A stretch of 64,000 nt of DNA from Conchocele bisecta (lineage: Eukaryota > Mollusca > Bivalvia > Lucinida > Thyasiridae), in NCBI GenBank assembly GCA_029237695.1, contig CM055268.1, forward strand, positions 49,556,418 through 49,620,417, in the 5' to 3' direction. This document shows positions 10,978 through 20,800 of the stretch, in pieces; positions within the stretch are counted from its first letter, which is position 1; each line of letters opens with the position of its first letter. Position numbers and translations under genes: made by a program. The notes under the pieces were generated by a model, which did not search any database, was not told the origin of the DNA, and was given only the letters and a program-made list of their open reading frames with translations.

Positions 10978-11090
10978 TAACTGAATGGTGACCAGCGTAG
11001 ACCCTGATCAGACTGCGCAGATGCACAGTTCGATCTGGAGCTAGGCTGGTCGCAAACATCGTAAGGTACCTTTTCTCAGTGGGATGCCCA
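10978..11090. repeat. Family A-related fragment
   Basis: Contains CTGAATGGTGACCAGCGTAG, CCCTGATCAGACTGCGCAGA and GGCTGGTCGCAAACATCGTA. The same variant (CATCGTAAGGTAC end) recurs near 8305-8370 and 41750-41840, so it may be a separate subfamily lacking the GTGGCTGTGACTGG ends. Confidence 0.5.
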
Positions 11091-11477
11091 TGTATGGTCA
11101 TTATGGTAATAAGACGCTCATTCACTTTATGTTGCTTATATGTTAGCATGTGCATGTCAATGGAATTCTAATTTATTAAATGATTATTGCATTGAATGCT
11201 ATTTTAGTCCTTTACTGTGTGTGCCATATAACGGGTTACAGGGGTAAATGGTGTGTTGTCAATGTGAGAGTGAAGATCCAGATCACCCATAAATCTGTAG
11301 TCGACACTGTTTATACTGGATGTGGATATGGGTCTATGTTGGTTGCATACATTGTATGTACCCCTATTCTCAGCCAGGGGCTTATTTGTGGCTGTGACAG
11401 GAGAAATGTACTTGATTTGGAGCTACACTGACTGCAAACTCGATAAATCTCTTTTTGTAATGGTGTGTCTCATCTAT

Positions 11478-11803
11478 GTGGCTGTGACTGGATAAATGGA
11501 GTTTATTAGAAACAAAATTGCTATCCCACTACGATATCTCTCCACCAGACCACTTAGATAACCATATCGTAGGTAACTCTTGTAGCTAATGGCTATGTGT
11601 TTTGTGAGCAGTGTATATCCAGATCAGCCTTTGCATTCGTACAGTCTGATCAGGATCTGCACTGTTGCCATTTCGTCAATGAAACGCCCATCATGCTTCT
11701 CGCGAGCAATATAGATTGTTATCAGGCTACAGGAGTGTGATATTTGATCAGGAGCTACACTGGTAACAAATCCCATAAGCCCCATTTCTTCAAGTCGCAG
11801 TAA
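11478..11803. mobile_element. Family A MITE with about 80 bp insertion
   Basis: Left end ATGTGGCTGTGACTGGATAA. Unrelated sequence follows (about 11512-11590, with a CTACGATATC / ATATCGTAG inverted pair), then the rest of the family A copy to CCCCATTTCTTCAAGTCGCA. Confidence 0.6.
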
Positions 11804-11807
11804 TGTT

Positions 11808-11890
11808 TAAGGGTTGGAATTGGCTTGCAGACCTTGCACTAGATATCAGCCTGCATGGGTTCAATTATGGTAGAAGATCCAGAGCTAGAA
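11808..11890 (+). repeat. tRNA-like SINE head fragment
   Basis: GGGTTGGAATTGGCTTGCAG, then GCCTGCATGGGTTCAATTAT, resembles the A/B box spacing of the SINE at 8026. The body is missing. Confidence 0.4.
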
Positions 11891-12140
11891 TTCCCAACAA
11901 TGTCTGCTTCATTTCTCCAGCAGTCACATAAAGTGAGCTAGGCCGTTCACAAATGCAGTAAGCGCCATTTCTCCAGTGACGTATTCGAGGTTGACTGGTA
12001 ACAGATGACACAATCTCTAAGGCATATATCAGGAGCTAGACTGGCCATAAATGCCATACTACCCATTTGCAGAGGCAGTCTGAATAGGAGCTAGACCTGC
12101 TACAAATGATTGCAATTGGTCTCATTTCTCCCGAGTTCTG

Positions 12141-12190
12141 GGGCCCGTTTCACTAAACTTTGTACGACTAAAATGTTTTTAGCCCAAGGT
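12141..12190. repeat. Family D terminal repeat (left-type end only)
   Basis: GGGCCCGTTTCACTAAACTT then GTACGACTAAAATGTTTTTA, preceded by CTG. No matching right end lies within 300 bp. The next opposite end is at 18341-18420. Confidence 0.7.
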
Positions 12191-12276
12191 GTAAACTATG
12201 GGTTGCAAAAAGAATTTCTGAAGTTTTAGAATGAACAGTCCAACATTATTGTGTTCGCATCATCACACCGATGTGG

Positions 12277-12990
12277 GGCCGGTTAGCTTAGAGGTAGAGC
12301 TATGGACTCGGAGCGAGGGATACCGGGTTCGATCCTCAGCCAAAGTTTCAGCTAAAGGACTGAAATATCGACTACAGCAAAAACAATTGAAATCGAATGA
12401 TAAATAACGAAGCTGACGTCACATCCGTTTGCTCTATTTTGAAAACTTGAAAAAATACGTTCATCTTTGACATCGAATAGAGCCGTAAGTAGTCAAGATA
12501 TAGCTCTGAAAATTATCATCTTTCATGCGGCTGACACTCCCCTATCACCCTGGCAAGAAATTATGTTGCTGACAGTACTGTACAAATTGGAAAACGTTTG
12601 TAAAGACCACCCGTTATCAGCCGAAATTCGGCAAAATCGTTGAAAAGTATGTACATTTTTCAACTTCAAATGCATATAGCTCTTTTATTTGAGCAGATAG
12701 CCGAAAACTGTCAGTCAGTTTGACAGAGAATTTTATCAGCTTTCCAATACAAAAATAATTCTTGAAATGGGTTGGAAAATAAGGAAGTTATAGGAAGTAT
12801 GACGTCACTTCCGTTTTCGTGGAAAGTAGCATTAATAGATATCTGAAAATCTCTGAGTCTCTGCTCACACTTGATCCGAATCGGCATGCAAAATTTGAAG
12901 TCGATCCGACCAGCGGTTTGGGCTGTAGACTGAACGGCTGAATAAAATAAAAAAAAAAAAAAAAAAAAAACAAAAAAAACAAAAAAAACA
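12277..12990 (+). mobile_element. tRNA-headed retroposon with polyA tail (long SINE)
   Basis: Starts with a tRNA-like head (12278-12345): GGCCGGTTAGCTTAGAGGTA as A box and CCGGGTTCGATCCTCAG as B box. About 600 bp of unrelated body follows, with two TGACGTCACTTCCG-like motifs, and the element ends in GGCTGAATAAAATA plus about 40 nt of nearly pure A with C interruptions. Pol III-type boxes at one end and an A-tail at the other fit a SINE or composite retroposon on the + strand. The T-stem of the head does not pair properly, so it is not a working tRNA gene. No clear target duplication seen. Confidence 0.5.
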
Positions 12991-13039
12991 ACGAATACAA
13001 TAGGTTTTCGGCGCAGCTGAAAGCCGCCTCAAACCTAAC

Positions 13040-13317
13040 AACCACAATACTACCACCTCCTAAAGAACCACTAAACTAATCACGGTCATGAAAGAAATAA
13101 GCTAAGCACACCGATTTAAGGTAAAACTAAGACAGCAAGTGCAACGCTTTGGAACGGTCAGTACACAATATCGTCCACGTTGGTGTTGAACCTGGTTTCT
13201 GTAATCTGGTTTCCTTCCATCACACAGACACATAGGAACAGAGATTAATAAAATGACAATAAACGACATGACGAGAACTGGTATGTAAGTAAGTATCTCA
13301 CATATGTATGATTCACA
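13040..13317. other. Intergenic, nothing recognised
   Basis: No coding frame or repeat could be supported here. Confidence 0.4.
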
Positions 13318-13321
13318 GGGT

Positions 13322-13432
13322 CTTGTGCTGGGAAATGCTTACTGAAAGTCCAATTCGGTATAGAGGCGTCCCTTGGAAAATAGCATCTGTACCGAATCGT
13401 ACTTTCAGTAAACGCTACCCAGCACAACGTCG
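13322..13432. repeat. Foldback hairpin
   Basis: TTGTGCTGGGAAATGCTTAC pairs with GTAAACGCTACCCAGCACAA, and TGAAAGTCCAATTCGGTATA with GTACCGAATCGTACTTTCA. The loop is about 25 bp. No other copy recognised in the window. Confidence 0.6.
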
Positions 13433-13868
13433 GATCCATATGGTGTGTCACCGCGAACAAGGTCAGCATTCACGAACGTGTGTACACATGTCGAATCTAA
13501 GACAATGTCGGATCGGAGAAAGGTCGGTATAACTATACCTCAGTTTTAAGCTTTTTATTTTCGTACATAGTTATATACAAAAAATACATGAGTTGCAAGC
13601 AATTTAACAACATGCATTTATAGGTTACAATCATTGTTTACAATTAACTACGAGTATTGTAAGTAATTATAGAATATAACGTATTGTTCATACATAGATG
13701 AGGGAATAGAGTCGAAATAGTATGTAGAGATATGGCGAAGATGGTTTAGTGAATAATAATTGAGCAACACAACACGACACGATACGATACTATTACGGTA
13801 TATGCTGTTATAGCTAACTGTAATATTTATATGTATGATCAGAAGGTACGAGTATCTCCAAATGAGTG
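13433..13868. other. Intergenic, AT-rich, nothing recognised
   Basis: No frames, repeat ends or RNA features supported. A short simple run (ACACGACACGATACGATAC) lies near 13770. Confidence 0.4.
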
Positions 13869-15180
13869 TTAGTCTAATTGGATATCCATTGCAATTTCTT
13901 TTTCAATATTTTGTGTTGCCTTTATATATAGGTAAAACATAAACTCTGGCAATTTAGTTTCCGTGTTTCGTAATTTACATGTATATATAAAGTATTTTCC
14001 TAGAATAATACACAAGTTTAAAAACTTGTTGTCTTGCTCATATATTGCCCAAAGCAAACAGTGTGCCAATCAAAATTACATACAATAGTATTATTGTTTA
14101 AAACGGTATTCAGCTGTGACCAAAATTGTTGGCTTATAGTGCATTCACAAAAAAAATGTGCTTAATTAATTGTTTCTGGAGCCATGGCGCAAAAATCACA
14201 CAAATTTGAGCTGACAATGTTACACTTATGTAAATAATCGTTTGTAGCGACAATTCTCATCAAAGATTTGTACTGAAAATTCCTAAGTTTAGAACTTATA
14301 GTGTTTGTAAAATGGTTTCTGTAGACTACCTTCCAAATTATATTTTTATCCGCAAATTCGGAATCCCATTTTGTCTTGGCTTTATGCACAACCGGTTTCT
14401 GTTGATTAAGAAACATGTTATATAGCTTCTTATTACATTCGGTCGTGGTTTTTATTTGTTCCATTAATATAATCTTTGTATTTACTGTGTTTATTATTTC
14501 ATTTTTAATTCGTGTTCTCCAGTCTTGAGGAATGATCGAAATCAGTTTGAAGTATTTTAGGTAATCGTTATTACTAATATTAAATAGTTATTTTATTTCT
14601 ATAAAATTAAAGAAAGATGTAGTTCTATAATCGTACAGTTGTTCTATATATTCAATTCCCCTATTAGCCCATTCCTTGTAGTAAAACATTCTTCCATTAC
14701 CTTTTATTTTTGAATTATTCCATAAAATTTGCTTTGATATTGTTTCTGGATTATCGCAGAAATTTAGCTTGCACCATTATTTAAGAACATCTGTTAAATT
14801 CTTTTTTTTATCAAATGTTTTACGTCTATTTGGTTTACATTTGATTCAAATATATGTACACCACCAACAAAGCTTTAAATAGTTTAAATATAGTACTTTC
14901 CATTTTCCGTGATTTTCAGTTTGTGCAAGTCGTTTGACCCATGTAGCCTTTAGTGCATCAATTAACGATTCTAATTCTATCATTTTAGCCCGCCTTCTTC
15001 GAACAATATTTGTTCTGCTAATGTTATCAGGCTTTGAATCCCAGAGAAAATCAAACATAATGCGTATAATTTGCTTGATAGTCTCCTGCACAGGAGTGTC
15101 TAGAACTGTTAAAGGGAATATTAATGTTGGAAATGCAAAACTTATAATGACAGTTATCTTGCCTAGTATGGTGAGCTTTC
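13869..15180 (-). pseudogene. L1-like non-LTR retrotransposon, C-terminal relic of ORF2
   Basis: Reading the - strand from 15180 downward, three frames give, in order: LTILGKITVIISFAFPTLIFP, then FDFLWDSKPDNISRTNIVRR and LIDALKATWVKRLAQTE; then ILWNNSKIKGNGRMFYYKEW; then WKVVYRNHFTNTISSKLRNF with QYKSLMRIVATNDYLHKC and NLCDFCAMAPETIN; then ILGKYFIYTCKLRN. This is the usual order of the region downstream of the reverse transcriptase in L1-like elements: FLW..K, ALK.TWVKRL, then the F.YR.LHRI...L...I...LC.FC...ET zinc-binding region. The catalytic RT core and endonuclease are absent, and stops and frame changes break the frame (for example near 14588 and 14780), so it is a 5'-truncated dead copy. 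It lies antisense to IFT52, about 2.6 kb upstream. Confidence 0.75.
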
Positions 15181-16040
15181 TTTTTCCAGCATCCGGGCAG
15201 TCTGATCAGGACCTACGTCACTCGACACACAACGAGCTTTCGCTCAACTTCTCCATTAGATGGAAGCCGGAACGGGTTATGTCCAGTTAGTATGGATTGA
15301 CGGATGGGCGGACGCTCAACTATTTTTGGTTTATGTGTCCATTGTTTGAAGGTCAACGAAAAATACCCTAAGCAACAATAGAGTATATAGGCTTACGGAC
15401 TAAGGCAAAGGAATATTTTGTGGTAGACCACGTTCAGTACTACCCCTATAAGTATAACCCATATATATTTTGCAGGACGGCGGACGGACGTCACTTATTT
15501 GATATGTACATTAATTGTTTTCAAACAAACGAATAATTACCACCTAAGAAATAACAGGATAATATACATAGAATATGACAGGATGAAGTGGTTACATAAT
15601 AAATTGGATTGTGTTATTTTGTCTTAGACACACCTCAACCACCTATGCCTGTCTGTCGGTCTGTCTGTCTTTCTCTCTATCTCTCTCTCTCTGTCTCTCT
15701 CTTTCTCTACCTCTATTCACCATAGTCATTGCTACACCCCATATATGCATTATGTTGTCCATGACAGGATCGTGTTAACTTAGAATGACATTGTGGTGTT
15801 TTTATTTATTTTTTTTTTTTTTTTTACATACTGTGGTGTCTCCATTACACATGTCTTCGGACGTGGCCAAATCGAATATGAAAAGACGAGACGGGCGGGT
15901 ACGATATGGACGGCAACTTTTATTTTTACCCAGAATGCAGTACGGCATATTTGTTCAAGTATGGCGCCGACTGTCGAGGTAGTCTGAATTCCGAGAGATT
16001 TTATTGCATTGCACCAACCATTGCCAGTAATCACCTTTCT
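15181..16040. other. Intergenic; microsatellite and T-tract
   Basis: Holds a CTGTCTGTCGG/CTCTCTCT microsatellite at about 15645-15712 and a T-rich run at 15801-15829. The T-run could be the A-tail of a retroposon on the - strand that reaches about 16000. No gene supported. Confidence 0.5.
15645..15712. repeat. Pyrimidine microsatellite (CTGT/CTCT)n
   Basis: Runs of CTGTCTGT and TCTCTCTCTC over about 68 bp. Confidence 0.8.
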
Positions 16041-16649
16041 ATTTCACATTTCCTTACTCCTTAGTCATTATTGCTTCTAACTAGAAGTATCTGATTCCAT
16101 GGGATACCCACACAATGAAATAACCGAGCGTAGTCAAGCACGCTGTTTTCAGAAAAAAGCAAACCTTTGTTATTGTTGGTGGGTGGGGTATGATTTTCGG
16201 TAGCATATCATATATGACACTGTGTCCTGTTCAAATGTGTTAATTGCCGGCAGGGTATTTTAAATCAGTTTCGTAAATGGTCTAGTACTTAAGCAACACT
16301 AGTTAATAGTTCCAAGTAAAATATCGCCTGTACGAGATATCATGTGAACTCTTAGCTTAGAAAATCTCAGCTCTACGGATGTGTTTTACTATTTCATCTG
16401 TCTTTTATATTTTTTGTATCCGTGAGAGCTGAGACCCTTATATTGTAAAATTTAGTCACAATAACAGCCCGTACAATAACACAATAATTTCCATTTTTTG
16501 AAAATCAAAAACCCACTTACCATAATTTAACATAGATGGTCAAGTCCGGTAAAATTTCCCAAAAGTTGCTTTCAAATCGGTAAAACTTAGTGTTTATTTA
16601 CAAGCAAATAATCCGGAAGCTGTAATCCTCGCATGCAATCAATAATTGC

Positions 16650-16660
16650 GTTGCGGTAAC
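16650..16660 (+). promoter_or_regulatory. Possible overlapping X-box (RFX) half-sites
   Basis: GTTGCGGTAAC combines the half-sites GTTGC and GGTAAC of the X-box (GTNRCC-N-RGYAAC) that RFX factors use in many ciliary genes, including IFT genes. It is shortened compared with the consensus and lies about 1.1 kb from the start codon. A nearby CCGGAAG (16613) is ETS-like. Suggestive only. Confidence 0.25.
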
Positions 16661-17294
16661 TCTCATACCCTTTTAAACTGCACTTCCGCTCATGCGATTC
16701 GATGTGTATTCGTTATGACCGGTAATCGATTATCGGATATCGGTGAATTGCACATTGTGAAATAAATTATTTCAGAAATTGCAATGAAATGTACTTCAGT
16801 GTATTACCGAGGATCTAGTACTGTGTCCCAGATAATACATCGGCCCGATAGGACTTCGTCCCTCTTTACAGCTAGGGGACGTTATAATAATTAGCAATCT
16901 TACTCCCAGGTGTTTACAACACAGAAAATAGCACCGCACTCGTATATTGAGTTATTTAGAGCAAGTTTTATTATTATTTATTTCTCAAAAAAACACGCTC
17001 ATTTAAATGCCCCCTTTTCGAAAAATGCAACGCCCCCGGGGCGTTTAAATGGACGATTACGGTATGTCAGATGAAATCTATGACGATCAAGATGATTTTA
17101 ACATTAATTAATTGCAAATTACAATAATGCGTGAACATTGACACTGCGAGCATTGGCATATCCACTCTATGATTAGGTTTGGTGACCAGTGCTTGTGATA
17201 TTTTTCAATAGTTTTCAAAATAAAACATGCACACAAGAAATATGTTTGAGCCCAAGGCTGCAGGTTCAAATCGTTCCTGTTTGCCATGTCAAAC

Positions 17295-17490
17295 GCTTGC
17301 CTACAGCTGGACATGGTCTAACGTTATTGTTACATTTCCGTAGGAAATATCATGTAATTTGAGCATATATGCAGTGCTTTTGGTAATAGGATAACCTGTT
17401 TCATTCAAAATGCTGATTTACGCATGCATATGCAGTACACGTCGAGTGATGCAGGTGCCCCATCATCTGCATCAATTTTGGACAATGGCG
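17295..17490. repeat. Interspersed repeat shared with 39155-39345
   Basis: Both contain GTTATTGTTACATTTCC, GTAATTTGAGCATATATGCA and AACCTGTTTCATTCAAA or a close match, then a variant of GCAGGTGCCCCATC. The two copies are on the same strand, about 22 kb apart. Confidence 0.65.
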
Positions 17491-17774
17491 GACAATCTCG
17501 AATCGAGAGAACTTTTGATTACGTTTTCAGCAATATGTACCGTGTCAATGGTAATTTAGTGTGATTACTTGTCGTAGCAAGCGATGAATAATAATTCTGT
17601 GGTTACTTTACACACTCTTTCTCCACCAATTTCCTAGGTTAATGAAACTTCATGAAACTGCTCTGTTTTCAAGCAATCTTATGTCAAACTCCACCAATTC
17701 TAACTAAGAAAGAGAAATTAATAATGATTTTCCAATTTATGTGACCTACTTATAAGACCGGTCTATTGCAGAAT

Positions 17775-17896
17775 ATGGAGGACAAGAGCCAGAGGAATGC
17801 AATTCTCTTCAATGCTACCAAGAAAGAACTCTTCACACCGAACAGCGGATTTAAAGCCTTGAACAGAAAGCTTCGTTCCACATGGCGAATTATCAC
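17775..17896 (+). CDS. IFT52: IFT52 coding exon 1 (residues 1-41)
   Basis: ATG at 17775 gives MEDKSQRNAILFNATKKEL. The in-frame codons upstream (CAG AAT) belong to a probable acceptor, so I take this ATG as the start. The donor GTATGT is at 17897, phase 2. Confidence 0.9.
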
Positions 17897-20800
17897 GTAT
17901 GTATTTCAATATGTAACAAGTTGCAGTCTCCGCGAAACTGCCAAAATGTTACAGGACATTCGGTCTGGTAAACTTGAAATTTTGACCTGACCGGACAAAA
18001 ATTTACCAAACCAAATTATTTTTATAAAAAATAAAATTGATTTTGTGTGAAATTTAAGAGCTTTTTAAGTATATCAGTCATTTAAGAAAAGCTATCTAGC
18101 ACCAGAAGCGCATACCAAAGGAAGGTGATTTCATTGAAGGTTAGAATAAAAAAGTAAAAACAATTATTTTTTACTTTTTTTTATAGTCAGACATTCAGTC
18201 TGGCGACTTCCGGTTTACCGTCGGACCGACGGCAATTTTAACGGACATGTCAGGCGGACTGACGAATTTCGTGGAGACTGATGTGGAGTGTAAGGGGTAT
18301 TAAATCTTAACAAATCCACCAACGATTTCCCAAAAGTAGCTGCTAATGACAACTTTGATGTACATTTTAGTTTTGTTCTTGCAAACTTCTTAGTCGTACA
18401 ACGTTTAGTGAAACTGGCCCCTGTTGGTTAGTTAGTTGAAATCAAAATTCATTCAATGAGTTTAAACATGAAGTTTCCGATTTGTAGTCAGTCGCAAATG
18501 TCTTACTTCAAGCATATGCTTAGAATGTTTATGCAGACATGTACATCAAATATTTGCAATCAATATTGGTTAACACTTGAAGACCAAGATCAGCTGTTGC
18601 AGACAAAATAGATTGGATTTTTGATTTGTGCTATTTAACAAGTGAGCCAGTCTCGATTAAGCAAAGACTTTTCCTCATGTCACTACAATGTATTTAAATG
18701 TCATGCCAAAATACCCACTTCTTATCTGGGGTGTCATGTCATATCTATTTTATTGCACAGAAATAAGGAAGAGATATCTGATGAGCGCCTGGCGGGAATT
18801 CGGATATTTGTGCTGGCTGGCAGTAGAGACAAGTTTTCCCAAGCCGAGGTAACTCATACCAATGACATGCTCCCAAGTATTCATACATGATTCTATTCGG
18901 CTTACATTTAAGGGTGGGAATTGGCTCGAACACCTTCTATATCCGGCTCATTCATACATGATTACATGTTTGATATATGTGACTGTAATTGGAGAAATGG
19001 GGATTATGGGTTGTGTGACCTGTGCAGATCCAGATCAGCCTGTGCATCCGCATCAGGACCTGCACTGTTCGCCATTCCATCAATGAACCACATGTCATGC
19101 TTCTAACAAGCGATATTGATCATTATCAAGCTACAGGAGTTTGATATTTGATCAGGAGCTACACTGATCAGAAATCCCATAAGTCCCATTTCTCCAGTCA
19201 CAGCCATATATTAGTTTTGATTCATCACCAAACGTTATCTGTATCTTCTGTACATTTTATCAATAGTTTCTTGCCATTGATGGCTAACCACTGTGTGTCA
19301 TTTGGGTGACAATGACCGACTTTTCTATCACTGAGACACTTTTTGCGACCAGTGTAGATCCAGATCAGCCTGTGCATCAGCACAGTCTGATCAGGATCTG
19401 CACTGTTCGCCACTGCATAGCGATTGCCTTGTTGATTATAACAGCCTTGCGCTGTTGTTGATATTGGAAGTGAGAGGGGGAAGATTATCTGTGTGCACTA
19501 AGACAGCAGACTAGATTGATGTAATTTAACAAAAGTTTGAGAGTAATTGGTTGTCTTTTTTTTTATTACTAGAATTCTATTACTAGAATAATTGGTCGTC
19601 TTTTTTTCTTTAAAAAAGCTGTTAACGTGCATGTCATTATTTTGCTATGAAATTCTTTGGCAGCAATTTTTGCTGTTGTCCTTCAAATTGTGCTTTCTGC
19701 CATCAGTTATGAACCATTAGTCTCAGATCTTGTGTTCCGTGTTGTCAGTTTGACGTGCTGAAGCGGTACCTGGACGGTGGGGGCAGTGTGCTGGTGATGA
19801 TGGGGGAGGGGGGCGAGTCACGCTTCGACACAAACCTCAACTTCTTCCTCGAGGAGTTTGGAATCAATGTCAACACCGGTAAGGCCAGTGGAGATTTATT
19901 TGTATTTTCTCGTCCCTACCAGTCATTCGGACGAGACTTTAACCCTTTCAACACTATAGACCTCTATAGTAGTGTTTGCAAACAGTGACGAGCCATCCCA
20001 TCAGGATCTGCACATTTTGCAAGTAATATTTATATTTTTTATGGAAAAACATCTTCTTTTCATAAATCAACTACGGTAGTCTGAAAATCAATTATGACGA
20101 TTGGATTTGAAACAAAATTAACATATCAAAATCCATTCCAGTTAGTTAGGGGTGAACAGGTTAAACCGATGGTGGGATGGGTTGTGGCCTAGGGGTTGGA
20201 ACATCTGACTTGCAATCCAGTGGTTGTGGGTTCAAGCTTCGCCTAGGGCATCAAAAAGTTCTTTCATAGTATTTCCATACCACTGTTTTTTTTTCTCCGA
20301 AATGCATTATGTCATATAGAACTAACAACTGCATATATTTGATGATTAAAAGTATGCAGAATTATTATACTGAATTTATTACATTATCACAGCCAAAATG
20401 GCTGTGATAATGTAATAAATTCAGTATAATAAAAATTAATATATTTATCCTAAAATTGAAAATTTCTCCCTCAAAGTATACTTTGCAATGTTGGTGAAAT
20501 AAGCTACTGGCGACAGACTGAAAAGTTTGGTTTAGAGGGGTTGTCACTTAATAGAGGGGTTTTCTAATTCCATTAAAGGATTTCTGTTTTTCATCATCAA
20601 CTCTGTCTATGTATGTTATTAACCCTTAGACCACTACTCACAACAATTGTCGTCCGTTGTTGCTTTTATATCTTTACTTATTTCTCAATAAAAACATGGT
20701 TTGACAGCACTTCAGAATCATTTCCAATGGAAATGATTCTGAAGTGCTGTCAAACCATGTTGTAAATTATTCTAAAGTGCTGTCAAAGCATGTTTTTGAT

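Larger units (their letters stand above)
16041..17774 (+). promoter_or_regulatory. Upstream region of IFT52, mostly non-repetitive
   Basis: Between the retro-relics and the IFT52 start there are about 1.7 kb with few repeats. The coding start is preceded by TCTATTGCAG at 17762-17771, which looks like a splice acceptor, so a 5' UTR exon and the promoter probably lie in this stretch. A repeat shared with 39155-39345 covers about 17295-17490. No TATA box or start site can be assigned. Confidence 0.35.

Noticed and set aside
12278..12345. tRNA gene
   Set aside because: A- and B-box-like motifs are present but the T-stem and acceptor stem do not pair, and a long body with polyA follows; read as a SINE head.
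13869..15180. A working reverse transcriptase gene
   Set aside because: Only the C-terminal region is present, broken by stops and frame changes; the catalytic core is missing.
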